Shown here one piece after another: positions 1-11,140 of a stretch of DNA of 64,000 nt. The stretch spans positions 43,666,107 through 43,730,106 of the forward strand of contig OW121846.1 of the NCBI GenBank assembly GCA_933228895.1. Reading direction: 5' to 3'. Every line of letters starts with the position of its first letter. The stretch's first letter is position 1. The position numbers and the translations under genes were made by a program. The notes below the pieces were generated by a model. The model was not told the origin of the DNA. It did not search any database and was given only the letters and a program-made list of their open reading frames with translations. This stretch comes from Platycnemis pennipes (lineage: Eukaryota; Arthropoda; Insecta; Odonata; Platycnemididae).

Positions 1-1772
1 GAGGGGAGAGGGGGGGTACCAAAAAATGCCACAGTCACTTCGGAGACTGTCATAACAATATGAAAAGCACAAATGAAAGGAATTTTGATAGACGATGAAT
101 TGTACTTTTGCCATGACGTCCTTTAAGTCTCAAGTACAGTGCAACATCTTTAAAATGAGACCTCACGGTGCCCAAGAAAACCCTCGCTACAGTGAAGTAT
201 CATCATACCAAGGTTGGTGTAAATAATCTCCATGAAACCTATTGTCAACATTTTTTTAGGAATCGGGTTGGTTGGTGGCGGAAGTGTTTCTGTCCATAGA
301 GTCTGAGTACAAATCCCGAAGGAGGGGGAAAGTTTTGACAGTAATTCACATCCTTACTTAATTTACCACCTAGCCATAAAATGCTCCATAAAATGCAAAA
401 AGCCTCGAATTGCTGACCATTTTCCCAAATACACAATTGACCAAGCTACTATTTTCTAATGCTCGTTCCATTTTCTAATGTTCATTCGACAATTTTGATT
501 AGTTTCACCAAAAATTTAAACCATAACTGATAAATCAAAATTGCATTGCCTTTATTACTAGCCTTTACGCTTTCCCTTGGATGGTCTTAATTATTATGAT
601 CAGTATATTCACGTTCTTCATGAACATTTGCAGAAGCCATTTGGAATAACATATAGCATTTGTTACAGCAGACCAAAAGGGACCGAGGAAGAGGTGGAAG
701 GGATCCTGCCTTAGAGAGCATTTTCTTTCATCCTATGTAAAGTCCACATTGAAGAACAATCTGCTTTACCATGTATAAACAATTTTATTGAAATAGTGGT
801 TGTATCACAGTAAGTTCTTTTAAAAGATTTCGTTAGGCCCTTGACGTAATTACAGTAGTTTTGTTGGGTGTTATGCACAATGGTAGTATGATAGAAAGGA
901 CTGAAAAAATGGGTCTAATGAAGAGCCCTCTTATGCCAACAAATGTGTTAGGTATTAATTCATATAATTGCTCAATAATAGCAGCAAAACATAGGAAGGA
1001 ATATAGATGCAATGAAAGTCAATAAACTAAGAGTGCTACTCCTTTAGCACCACGTTCATCACATATACATCAAGCAGTTACAAGTAGGTATAGGTAAAAA
1101 ATAATAATTTGCCTACTTCAAAAATCTTGTACACTATAAAATTAACTCTGAAAATGTTCAACATAGATAAATATAGAGTGAAAGAAAAAATGAAAAAAAA
1201 TTAGGAGAGACAATTGAGTAGCTTGCCGTTTTTCCCTTCTGAAACATAAGGTGTTTTGAATTTTTGGGCCATGGTGTCTATCTTGGAAATGCTCTCATCT
1301 CACAGAGGTGCTAGTGTGCTCTGCACCACCAGGGAAACAAAAGAAGATCAAATACGCATTCGTAACTGCTAATGCTGCAGTATCTCCACCAATATTAACT
1401 ATAAATTAATCTGATGGTGATTTATAATGTGCACTTGATATGCAAAACTTAATATTGAAACATTGCTAACAGATGGCAAGCTATGGAAGATGTTGGCCAT
1501 TTTTGGAGTTTGTTTGCTGGTGAGGGAAACACTTGCAATGGCGGGGGCCAACACCAGAAGGATCTCGTTAAAACCATATTTTTTTACATGGCAACCATAA
1601 GGTCAATTGACGGTGCCCCTGCAATCTCGCATAATGGTGGGGTTTTGCAATAGGCCATACTCATACTACCGCAGTTCCACTGTATTTACATATACTCGTT
1701 TATGTTTTTCTAGTCCATTTAGGAAACCGTAATTTTCTCCATAAGTATGGAACATTGAAGGCACGTGACAAA
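1..1772. other. Gene-free AT-rich stretch
   Basis: I see only very short open frames without a recognisable domain, and no clear terminal repeats, so no gene or element is called here. Confidence 0.6.
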
Positions 1773-1955
1773 CACCTTCATCTTCTACAGATGATGGTGT
1801 ATGATGGCGATGGCGACCTGATGATGGCGATCATTCGCTGAAACCCGGGTCGTGTTTCCTTGAAATCTGTGGTCTTGTAAAAGTTTTAAATAAACCTTGG
1901 TGTAATGGAATACCACAAAGTTACTTCACAACGTATTTTATTCACCTTCATCTTC
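1773..1955 (+). mobile_element. Short hammerhead-bearing insertion with 13-bp target duplication
   Basis: The 13-base word CACCTTCATCTTC occurs at 1773-1785 and again at 1943-1955, bracketing 157 bases with no coding capacity. The bracketed part contains a hammerhead-ribozyme-like fold (1787-1870). Known precedents for short, target-duplicated, hammerhead-carrying insertions are terminal repeats of Penelope-like elements and retrozymes, so I infer a non-autonomous Penelope-type terminal unit. The adjacent start of the unit is not independently defined, and a chance direct repeat is the alternative. Confidence 0.55.
1787..1870 (+). ncRNA. Hammerhead-ribozyme-like motif
   Basis: The conserved core CTGATGA is at 1818-1824. 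Stem II is GGCGA/TCGCT (1826-1830 with 1835-1839, one G-U pair) and is followed by GAAA (1840-1843). The bases ACCCGGGT (1843-1850) form a self-complementary stem III with no loop, and the predicted cleavage-site C is 1851. The outer end of stem I is ACAGAT (1787-1792) pairing with ATCTGT (1865-1870); the inner part of stem I pairs poorly. There is one extra T between the core and stem II. A palindromic loopless stem III is the form known to act as a dimer. Catalytic activity is inferred, not shown. Confidence 0.55.
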
Positions 1956-2040
1956 ATTTTAAAATCTCTAATGCGAATCCATTAATGTCATAACACTTGA
2001 CCATGCAATGATACTTGAATTTTATTTTTTTGGAAAACGT

Positions 2041-2126
2041 GTGTTGAGCAGAATGAACAGTAGTTGAGCAGCATGTGTTGAGCAGAATGAACAGTAGTTG
2101 AGCAGCATGTGTTGAGCAGAATGAAC
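2041..2126. repeat. 34-bp tandem repeat, about 2.5 copies
   Basis: The word GTGTTGAGCAGAATGAAC starts at 2041, 2075 and 2109, an exact 34-base period. A partial CTGAGCAGAAC follows the last copy. It has no coding or structural role that I can see. Confidence 0.9.
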
Positions 2127-2399
2127 CTGAGCAGAACTTCAATTTTTGCAGCTATTTCCGCAAACTTTCTTCGTATGTGGATTTTGGTCTTCTATTTGAA
2201 GGAGGTTGAGATTTTCCCCTCAGGCTTTCCCATACCCAAAGCCAATTCTAAGCACTTGTCTCACTTTTACTGTCTCAAAGATCGCAGCAAAGTAAGCAAA
2301 TACGCAACGCGTTATTAAGTCAGTTGAAGAAGACGAGATTTCAAAATTATATGATTTTAGATGATTTTCACTGAAGGAATACTTTTGAATAAAAGTATC

Positions 2400-2485
2400 T
2401 GAAAAAAAACAATTACTTGAAAGTATCAAAGTATCGGGAAGATGGCCGATACCCAATACCCGCTATCGGTATCGGCCCAAGTCTA
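2400..2485. mobile_element. One end of a hAT-like MITE (GGTATCGG word family)
   Basis: Read on the minus strand, the block starts at 2485 with TAGACTTGGGCCGATACC and continues with repeated, partly self-complementary GGTATCGG/CCGATACC words, then AAGTATC repeats. This is the same layout as the two complete hAT-type MITEs in this window: a TAGA..TGGGC terminus followed by word arrays. No matching opposite end was found, so it is probably truncated. Confidence 0.45.
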
Positions 2486-3405
2486 TTAATAATATTCTCC
2501 TTCCAACTTGTACTATTTTAAATTTCTAACTGCTCTAAGACATCTAGTCTATAGTTTTTGCTTTCTACATGTTTCAAAATTAAAGTCACTTTTATGGTTA
2601 TTTTCTAACAGATGATTCACAAATTGTCAGTTCATTTTTTTGGTTTCTTGCACAGTGCTCCTCCAACTGTTACCATCTTTACATAGCATTCTCTCCTTTG
2701 TGTGGCAGAGCAGGCTCCTGGGGCTTGATTTATTGTAACGAGCTATATTGATCTTATCTTTAGGTAGTTTGTCGTGATTTGTCGTGAAAAATCATCTAGA
2801 TAAAGGATTCAGCTCCACTTCACTGTGGAGTCCTGTGGCGGTTGGGAATTTTAGGAATTGTAAATTTCTTTTAATACCATTTTATTTCGTTTTTTGTGGT
2901 ACAGTTTCTCTTCTACCTGCTCATCATAACTGTTGTTCTTGGCACTCAATTTTATGGAAGTTACCATCAATTATTCTTTTAAAAGAGATATCTTCTCAAA
3001 CTCTGAAGTCTCAATAAACTATACTGACAGATACTGAGAATTTTTTGCTTATACGCTGCTATGAATAAGAATTATTGTTGCTATTTTCCATCAATACACT
3101 ATCGAGAATATGCCAAGATCCCCGAGTTTGGTAAGCTAAATCTTATGAAAGTTTTTGTAAGAACACTTTCTAAATTGTAAGTCAATTACACTGAAAATGT
3201 TTACGGTGTCATAATAATACCATAGTTCATTCTGTCACATCTGAGATATTGCCAGGTTTAATGTTTCCTCTGAATTTAAATTTACTTGAACTTTGACAAC
3301 AGCTTGGGATTAATTCAAAATTGGACAGAACTTATCTGATGACAATGTCTATTAACACTATTAACTTTTGGCTCCCTTATTGATGCCAATTAAATTTAAT
3401 ACATT
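2486..3405. other. Gene-free stretch upstream of the copia element
   Basis: AT-rich sequence with short open frames only; none has a recognisable domain. Confidence 0.6.
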
Positions 3406-3410
3406 CAATA

Positions 3411-3613
3411 TGTTGGATGTACGTTCTCAATTTGATTTTTACTTTGATATGTGGTTTGAATTTCCGTGTAAGGTTTGATTTATTTTTTATCTTGTTTTGT
3501 TTGAATAAAGTAATCCTTTTGTTCTCGGAGCAACCGGAATGTCTGAAAAATGGTGTGGTTCATTTAAGTTTAGCCGGCAACCAATATCTAAATTTTTCAG
3601 TGAATTACCAACA
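3411..3613 (+). repeat. 5' LTR of copia element
   Basis: A 203-base LTR starting TGTTGGATGTACG and ending TTACCAACA, matching the 3' LTR almost end to end. AATAAA at 3503 could be the polyadenylation signal; the same word is in the 3' copy. Confidence 0.95.
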
Positions 3614-3627
3614 GGTTATGGACCCAG
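3614..3627 (+). other. Primer-binding site, initiator-Met tRNA anticodon-arm type
   Basis: GGTTATGGACCCAG lies directly after the 5' LTR. It is complementary, with one mismatch, to the anticodon stem-loop of insect initiator-methionine tRNA. Copia-type elements are known to prime from this internal half-tRNA rather than from the tRNA 3' end. The tRNA sequence was compared from general knowledge. Confidence 0.75.
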
Positions 3628-3844
3628 ATATGCTTAAATCTGCTAAAAATTGCGTGGTGGTTATTAACTACTGAAAGGAGTCGTGTGTTAATGGTTGCTT
3701 TGGCAGGAATAATGTGTGCAGAGTGAGCACAATTTTTAGGAGTACCGGTTGGCGTTGTGGAGTGATATTTTGTGATATTTTGAGTGATACACAAAACTTT
3801 GGCTGGAAAAGACGGAGGATAGTAAGTTTTTCGAAAAATGCATC

Positions 3845-5558
3845 ATGCTTACTGACGAGAATTATTTTGCGTGGTCTGTGAAGAGCAAGGCATACCTTAT
3901 GCACAAGGGTTGTTGGGATGCGGTGGATCCTGGGTTCTTCACTGAAGATTCAGAGGTGAGTTTGGACAGCGAACAGAAGAAGAAGAACCATTCTGCCCTT
4001 GCCCAAATTCTTCTGTCGGAGAGTGACATATGTAGATTATATAGGGGAGTGCGTGACGGCGAAGAAGGCTTGGTCAATATTGAAGAACATGCATGAACGT
4101 TTTGATGTGTACACCCAAATTGAATTTTTGGAAGAGCTAACGACAATTAGAAAGGAAGACGGGACGACAATGAGAGAGTATGTGGCGAAAGTGATGGACT
4201 TAAGTCGGAAGGTAGGGAAGGCAGATGTGACTTTCAACAATCATACCTTGGCCATATTTTTGTTAACCCATTCGCCTCTTAATTTTCCATGGATTTTCTG
4301 CCCTTTATGCTCTATTTAATTTTCCGAAAAATTTCGCTTGGAATTTATTTTTATTTTTTTTTGGAAATTAAAATTTTTTATAAATTAAATATTTCAAAAC
4401 ATATTTTCACTGAATGAAAAAAAATTGTGGTACATATCATCGGGAAATAAGAATAGCATTAGAACACTGAGTTCCATCACGTAACCGGCGATTCGCCAGC
4501 TCTTTACCTAAAGGCAAATTGAGACAGGCCGGCGAATCGCCGGCTCTTTACCGAATGGGTTAAGAGGTCTCCCAAGGGACAAATATGAAATACTCGCGCG
4601 ATCCATTACCACGAACAATGCAGTGTTGTCCTGGGAAGAAGTTATATCGAAGGTGGTAACGGAGGAGAAGGGACAGAAAAGAGAAGATCGGTGTGAAGAT
4701 ATATACCCGAAGGCCTTGAAAGGGCAAAGAAGAGAGCCATCGAAAGGTACAGCGTTGGGGAAGAAGCATGAGAGTTCCCGGACGGAATCTCAAATCTGCT
4801 TTACTTGTAAGCAACCAGGACATATAACGAGATTTTTCCCTCGTGTGCTTGAAGCTAAAAGCAAAGGTACTGGGGTGTGTTTTGTGCATAGGGAGATAGG
4901 GCATATTGCCAGTTATTGCCGAGAAGTTCAGAAGAAAGGGACAAGTTGTTCGAAGACCAATCCAAAAATTAGGGAAGCTAAAGCATTGGTAGAGGAGCAT
5001 GAAGATTGTGAAATGGAGCTGGCAAAAACCAGTTTAGTGAAAGTGAAAGCCTTGATGGTGACCGATAGAGGGAATGAAGAGAAAGTAATGAAGTGGTTTT
5101 TAGATTCAGGTGCAAGTGAGCACATGACCCCTCATAGGGAAATTCTCAAAAGTTTTGATAGGAATACAAGGGGAATAGTTGATGTAGCCAATGGTCATGG
5201 GTTAAAAATTTGTGGAAAGGGAAGTGTTGAGTTAAAATTAAGTGATGAAAATGGAGGGTGGTGCGTGAAATTAGAGAGAGTGTTGTACGTACCTGATTTC
5301 CAAGATAATTTGATGTCATTGAGGCAATTCGACAAGAAAGGTTGTATGGTAGTGGTGAAAAAGGGGTGTTTGAATGTTATGCATGATGGTGTTCTTTTTC
5401 TGAAGGGTAATGCAATTGGTGGTATGTACGAAAATGAATGTTTATGGTATGGTACCAATGATGAAGGTGAAGGTAATGCAGAGGAAGAGTTAGTAGCAGC
5501 CCAATCCAGAGAGGCTGTGTGTCGTGAGACATGGCATAAGATGTTTGGGCATTCTTAG
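3845..5558 (+). pseudogene. copia gag and aspartic protease region (broken)
   Basis: This encodes the Gag-like N-terminal region of a copia polyprotein, which packages element RNA, followed by the protease. The conserved opening stretch with NYFAW is at 3863, but the original start may lie upstream. A frameshift near 4035 shifts reading into the frame carrying AKKAW and the following helix-rich region. A TTAA-flanked MITE (4263-4563) then interrupts it, and reading resumes in phase when the insert and one TTAA are ignored. A zinc knuckle CFTCKQPGHITRF (about 4798) has lost its last cysteine, and a second partial knuckle follows. The protease active site WFLDSGASEHMT is at about 5095. A TAG stop at 5556-5558 ends the frame inside the pre-integrase zinc region (WHKMFGHS). 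Confidence 0.88.
4263..4563. mobile_element. piggyBac-type MITE (TTAA target) in copia gag
   Basis: TTAA at 4263-4266 and 4560-4563 flanks a 293-base insert that begins CCCATTCG and ends CGAATGGG. The inverted ends, AT-rich non-coding interior and TTAA duplication fit a non-autonomous piggyBac derivative. Removing it with one TTAA leaves the gag frame uninterrupted, which confirms the exact boundaries. The motif GGCGATTCGCC(A)GCTCTTTACC near the right end is repeated in rearranged form (4487-4504 and 4531-4552). Confidence 0.85.
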
Positions 5559-6680
5559 TCATTGCCAGATGCTGTAATCATCCCAAAAGGTGAAGATAAA
5601 TATTGTGATGTATGTGCCGTTGGAAAAATGAAAAGAAAACCATTTTGTAAAAGATACAGTACGTCAGAGCATCCGCTTGATTTGGCTTTTTCTGATGTTT
5701 GTAATGTTAAGCCAGAAAGTATTGGTGGAGGAAGGTATTTTGTAACCTTTACAGATGATTTTTCCAGGTATTCTGTGGTTAATATAATTAAGCATAAATT
5801 TGAAGTTTTGGATTGTTTTCAAAGGTTTAAGATTTTTGCTGAAAAACAGTTGAATTGTAAGTTGAAGGCTTTCTAAACTGATAATGGTGGTGAATATATC
5901 AGTAATGAATTTGAATTGTTTCTTGAAAGAGAAGGGATTAAGAGAAGGTTGACTCAACCATATACACCTCAACAAAATGGTGTCTCAGAGCGGTTAAATC
6001 AACAATTGCTTTGTTTAGCTCGCTGTATGTTGATAGGATCAGGTTTACCTGTGAAATTCTGGGCTGAAGCAATCACTACAGCTTGTTTTATTAAAAATAG
6101 GTGTACTTCTAAAGCTATTGGTGGGAAAGTAACTAATGAACTGTGGACAGGAAGGAAGTTGCCTATTGATGAATTACTAAGAATGAGAATTTTTGGCTGC
6201 AAATCATTTGTACATTGCAGAAGTGAAAATAAGCTCTATCCCAGAGCTAAGATAGGTGTGTTTTTGGGTTATTCAAGTAATACAAAAACTTATAGAGTGT
6301 GGGCATTGGAGGATCAATGTGTTATTGAATCACGAGATGTGGAGTTTGAAGAAAATGTTTTTCCTATGCTGTCAAAGGCAAGTGAATGGTCAGAGGGCAA
6401 AGTTGGGAAACGGTTGGGACAGAATGATCACGTAGTCGGGTGGCATATAAATTCAGGGGAGGAAGGAGCAGATGTTGAAAACTTATTTCAACCTGAAATT
6501 GATAGTAGTCGAGAAGAAAGCGACAGTGAAGCTTCTGTAGAAATGTCTGAAGTGGAGTCTGTTGCAGAATTTGAACTGCCTGAGCCTATGCCAAACCTGG
6601 AAGTAGATCAATTGGTTGTCCCACGAAGGTCGAATAGAATATTAAAGGCCACTAAGCCATGTTCACATTGTTGTGCAGTT
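5523..6680 (+). pseudogene. copia integrase region (broken)
   Basis: The integrase would insert the element cDNA into host DNA. An HHCC-type zinc region runs from WHKMFGHS across the TAG at 5556 to CDVCAVGKMKR (about 5602-5634). The catalytic core follows: the first aspartate in LAFSDVC (about 5690), DNGGEY just after a TAA stop at 5874-5876, and the glutamate in VSERLN (about 5985). The downstream GKLP/FGC..FVH and FLGYS segments are copia-like. A stop within the core inactivates it. Coding ends where a hAT MITE is inserted after 6679. Confidence 0.9.
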
Positions 6681-7247
6681 AGAGATGGGCAACTTGGTAA
6701 ATTACCGTGGTAATTATCGTAAATTACCATGGTATTTTTCGTAAATTACCAACACCCCTGAAAATTACCGTAATAAACAGTAATTTTTAGAAAAGTACTT
6801 TTTCAGAAAATTTATTCATCACGAAGAAACCATTGGAATGGGTAATATAATAAATTAGGAAGCTGAAACGATTTTGTTTACCTGTGTCCATGATTAATTC
6901 CAATTAATTCAGAGTAAAATAAGAAATGCACATTGCACCGAGGTATGTCTTTGGAACTAAAATTTCTCATAGTGTGACAAAAGAGAGGCAAATTGCATGT
7001 TGCTGCCAACTTCTTTTTAATTTTTTTAATGAGTTATAATAGATAAATGTCGTGATATGTTCAATATAAGCGTCAGCATTTATATCTCAATGCTATTTGA
7101 TTTCGTTTGGAGTCCTCTGATAAGGATTTGCAGCTCAAAACTTAAAATTACCGGAAAATTACGGTAATTTTCGAAAATTTCCGTAATTTACCATGGTAAT
7201 TTACCTCAATTGAAAATTACGGTAATTTACCCATCTCTATGTGCAGT
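6672..7247. mobile_element. hAT MITE, copy 1, inside copia pol
   Basis: The 8-base target duplication TGTGCAGT is at 6672-6679 and 7240-7247. The 560-base element (6680-7239) starts TAGAGATGGGCAACTTGG and ends CCCATCTCTA. Its subterminal zones are packed with GGTAAATTACC-type self-complementary words. An 8-base duplication and a TAGAG terminus are the hAT signature. It has no coding capacity. A sister copy lies at 22472-23070. Confidence 0.92.
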
Positions 7248-7260
7248 TCATAGCCATGTC

Positions 7261-8376
7261 TTTGATATTTCTTAAATTTATGATCCATTACATTATGAGG
7301 AGGCAATGAGTGGTAAGAATAAAACTGAATGGCATGTAGCCATGTCAGAGGAGATGATAAATTTGAAACGCAATGGTGTATGGGAACTTGTTGATCGCCC
7401 AGTTGATCAAAACGTAATTGGAACTAAATGGGTATGGATGGTAAAGAGGGATGCAAATGGAAAGGTTGAAAGATATAAAGCTAGATTGGTTGCGCAAGGA
7501 TATGATCAAGAATATGGTACAGATTATTTTGAATCTCACTGTCTTGTTGTTAGACGGAAGTTAGTGAGACTGTTAATTGCCTTAGGAGTAGAAAACGAAT
7601 GGTACTCCAAACATATGGATGTGAGGTGTGCATTTCTTAACAGTGACATAAAGGAAATTGTTTATGTGGAGCAGCCTAAGGGGTTTGTGAATGTTGAAAG
7701 GGTTGATAATGTGTACAAGCTCAACAAAAGCATGTATGGGCTTCATCAGTCTGCTAGAAATTGGTATTAATTCTTGGATGACAAATTAAAATCTTGTGGT
7801 ATGTTCAGATCAGTAAATGATCCATGTTTATACTATCATTCTGAAAAAGATTTGTATTTGGTGGTTTATGTTGATGCTGATTGGGCCAACGATAGAGTGG
7901 ATAGAAGATCTTTCAGTGGTTATGTTGTTGTCCTAGCAGGTGGTGCTGTAAGTTGGAAAACTTCTAAACAAGGTAGAGTGGCTCTGTCCACAGTGGAAGC
8001 AGAGTCTATGGCCATGATTGAGGCAACAAAGTAAGTTATTTGGTTAACCAGCTTACTTGAAGAGATAGGTCAAGATAAGTATTGGCCTAAGCCATGTAAG
8101 ATTTTTGCTGATAATAATGGTGCTATAAGTCAGACAAAACGTGAGATGGTATCGGAAAGAACGAAGGATGTGCATAAGGACTGTATGTTTTTGAAAGATG
8201 TTGAATTTATTTACTGTGCATCAAGGGATAACTTAGCTGACATCTTAACCAAAGTTTTGACTGGTCCTAAGATAAAGGAAGTCCTTCCCAAACTAGGTTT
8301 AGAAAATTTGCCTGTTAATTTTGTTCTTATGTACATCAGTGAAATTTTGTTTCTGGATGTTGCAAATCAATTGTGA
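7261..8376 (+). pseudogene. copia reverse transcriptase and RNase H (internally deleted)
   Basis: The reverse transcriptase begins around the WHVAMSEEM segment (7330) and includes KWVWMVKRDANG, RLVAQGYDQ and the first catalytic aspartate in HMDVRCAFLN (about 7615). A stop at 7768-7770 interrupts NWY. The chain reaches LVVYVD at about 7858 and then passes straight into ADWANDRVDRRSFSGY, which is RNase H sequence. The YVDD second half, thumb and connection are therefore missing, apparently by deletion between similar YVD words. RNase H retains ADW, STVEAES and FADNNGA but has another stop at 8032-8034. The last recognisable copia tail is near 8370. Confidence 0.9.
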
Positions 8377-8378
8377 TT

Positions 8379-8387
8379 GAGGGGAGG
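8379..8387 (+). other. Polypurine tract of copia element
   Basis: GAGGGGAGG directly precedes the 3' LTR, the expected position of the plus-strand primer. Confidence 0.8.
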
Positions 8388-8591
8388 TGTTGGATGTACG
8401 CTCTCAATTTGATGTTTACTTTGATATGTGGCTTTAATTTTTGTGTAAGGTTTGATTTTGTTTTGATCTTGTTTTGTTAGAATAAAGTAATTCTTTTGTT
8501 CTTGGAGCAACCGGAAATGTCTGAAAAATGGTGTGGTTCATTTAAGTTTACCCAGCAACCAATATCTAAATTTTTCAGTGAATTACCAACA
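8388..8591 (+). repeat. 3' LTR of copia element
   Basis: A 204-base partner of the 5' LTR with the same TGTTGG and CCAACA ends, followed by the CAATA target duplication. Confidence 0.95.
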
Positions 8592-8704
8592 CAATAGCCC
8601 ATAATTGTTTGAAAAGACATGTATTTGAATTATACACTTGAGCTTCTTTAAATTCTTTTTTTATGGTATCCACTCCACTTGTGGATACAATAAAAAAATC
8701 CATT

Positions 8705-8794
8705 GCAAATTGTAAATTTCTTTAAATAATTAAAATAAATTTACAATTTGCACGCTCGCCTATTAGAATCCGATATAATACGGATTCTTATAGG
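8705..8794. repeat. Two adjacent hairpins
   Basis: GCAAATTGTAAATTT (8705-8719) is the exact reverse complement of 8737-8751. CCTATTAGAATCCG (8759-8772) pairs with 8781-8794 with one mismatch around an 8-base spacer. The function is unknown; they may be the end of a decayed MITE. Confidence 0.7.
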
Positions 8795-8796
8795 TG

Positions 8797-9279
8797 AGCT
8801 GCTGGCAGGACACAATTCCTCACGTGCCCTACCTTTCTCTTTCAGGCATGCTCTTGACATTTGAGCATGCTTTTAAAGCAAAAAATAACTATATAGTGGA
8901 CTCAAAATTTATGAACTAGAGAGCATGATAAAGGTCCAAACGATGATTTTAGGAACCAAAAGCTTGCGGGATGGAAAATAACGCAGTCTATCAACTTTAT
9001 CAATAACAAACATACTGATCAACTTTAAAGCACAAAACTTTGTATGAATATTATTAACAAAGACCTTAGCTACAACATGTGACAAGAAAATTTGGAGATC
9101 TTAATCCCTGTTGTTCCTACGATGCCACAAATTCAATGGATCCAACTGGTACCCAAAAACATTTGCTAATAATCAGTTCTTAAACATAGACTTCAGCAAA
9201 TAAAAATTGTAAAAATATTTTACACCATTTGTAAACATCAAAATAAACAAGCTTTCATTTGATGTACTATACTTTAAAA
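8797..9279. other. Gene-free stretch
   Basis: AT-rich, with no significant open frame and no recognised repeat. Confidence 0.55.
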
Positions 9280-9294
9280 TCATATTAGCACTCT

Positions 9295-9350
9295 TTGAGA
9301 TACTGGTCTTCAAACTTGCCAGTGACGTAAATTTTGCAATGGATGGTAGG
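9295..9350. repeat. Diverged end of the 58.4-60.2 kb TIR family
   Basis: The stretch GTCTTCAAAC followed by GTGACGTAAATTTTGCAATGG and GGTAGG aligns, with several changes, to the right TIR of the element at 58416-60190 (60150-60192). It is probably the end of an old related copy. Confidence 0.55.
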
Positions 9351-10856
9351 CATTGTAATAAGGGTATTATGGACGATTAGTTTCACTATACCATATTTCA
9401 TTTCTTTAATAGGATAATTAGCCACGTCATTAATTTCCAAGTTCCTAGTCACAGCTTATATATAGTGAATATTTGATTAAATATTTTTCCTTTAGTAAAG
9501 TTTAATCCGTAAGATTGTATACAAGATTCATATGCCTACATGCATTCATCCGTGAATAAAAAATCAATTTTTCACAAATTCATAACTTGTGTAAATGGAT
9601 GTCGGAAATAATTTGTTCAGATTCCAGGGTGTCTATTACGGAACTTCCGCCAATAGGAGATATCCTACGATACCACTATCGAACGAAATGATGGAGGCTG
9701 TCTAACCTGCTACCATGGTTCAGGCGTTGCTTTCGTTCGATAAGCTTCGGCTGTCTTCGGGGAGTTATCGTACATTGGTGATGTTGTGTGACGTTGCAGA
9801 GGAAACAGCAGAAGATCGATGCTAACAAATGAATAACGATAACCCCAAACCGCAACATTGAGATCACGAAGTAAATATTTACAAACAGTTTAAAAGAAAC
9901 GTGAATATTTAATTTCAGAATTTTAACTAAATTTCATTTGATTGTTGGCTTTCATTACTCCCGTAATTCTTGCTGCATTGTTAGATACGACACAAAACCA
10001 TGCATATTAATGTTGTTAATCGTGCTATCTAATCTCCTTGTTTCATACCATCAAATAAAATGGACAGAAACGAAATTCACGAAATAAAAGGTCAGTGAGC
10101 AAAATGTTTATGATTATATTTCACAGTACTTAATATTTTTGACGGTGTAGTTTAAAAGTCCATTGTTTTAACATGCACACAGCTTACGGTGACAAAATTC
10201 ATTCCATCCATTCCTCAATTTAACATTATAATAGTAGTTAAACTTATCGTTCATGCTATGCATTAAAGATTAACCTATAGCATCGAGCATGACAAGCATA
10301 CAATGGGAATATGACCCTCCTTCTTTGCAATATCAGCCAAGAGTATAAGCCTTCCATTTCTTGTACTTAAGCATAGCATTTAAAATGTAAAGCCTTTACA
10401 CATCAGTCATGGTTTTCAAGCTCAAGTATTGGTAGATAACAAATCGATACATCTTCTTCATCTACTCATTCACAATGAAAAAGGATTACATTTGTGTAAG
10501 AACATCATACGTTCAATATAGTTTACGAAGAGAAGTCACTGTCTGAATTGTTGGTACCTAATATTGAATTTCCATTTGGGCATGGTAAGTATGAAACCTT
10601 TTGCTTTACATTAGAGGTATCCTTGTCGTTATCAAAACATATTAGGCCTGTCAGCATGTGAAGCCTCTTCCCCATAATCAAAGTCCGGAAATTCGCCTCG
10701 AATGTCTCTCAAGGGGTTGATTGGAAATCCAGCAAATAGTTTTCTAATAAAAATATGTTGTTGTTACTGCCATAAACATATGGGTTCAACATCTAACGTA
10801 TGGGATCAGCATCTAACAGCCATGCTGTAAAGTATTCGAAAGCAAAAAAATTTGGT

Positions 10857-10925
10857 CATGGTCGGAACCGAACCTTTGTTAAAAGAAGACACACGACGCC
10901 TTAGCTCACTCGGCCACGGCTATCA
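10857..10925 (-). repeat. tRNA-like (SINE head) segment
   Basis: Read on the minus strand, an A-box-like TGGCCGAGTGAG is followed by a B-box-like GGTTCGGTTCC (one mismatch to consensus), spaced as in a Leu/Ser-type tRNA. The acceptor ends do not pair, so it is a tRNA relic or SINE head and not a functional tRNA gene. Confidence 0.4.
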
Positions 10926-11140
10926 GTTGGAAGGAAGCGTTCTACAAAGAATTTATATGGAGTATAATTCTATGGTTGTATAAAACTCAGTAGAAATCCT
11001 TCAAGAAGCCTGTTCAAAGAGTGGTTCTTGTAGCTACAAAATAAATTGACGCATTAATAGTTGCGAGCTATGCCTCGTTACGCGATCTCATGCATTATGT
11101 TTCAGCGTTTACCTATACCTTAGTGTAAAACAATTTGATG

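Larger units (their letters stand above)
3406..8596 (+). mobile_element. Ty1/copia LTR retrotransposon, complete ends but inactive
   Basis: Two LTRs (3411-3613 and 8388-8591) begin TGTTGG and end CCAACA. They are flanked by the 5-base target duplication CAATA at 3406-3410 and 8592-8596. The internal part reads gag, protease, integrase, reverse transcriptase, RNase H, the copia order. I count about 14 substitutions and one indel between the LTRs over about 203 positions, so the insertion is old. The coding region is broken by a frameshift near 4035, stops at 5556, 5874, 7768 and 8032, a deletion across the YVDD region, and two nested elements (4263-4563 and 6680-7239). Confidence 0.95.
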
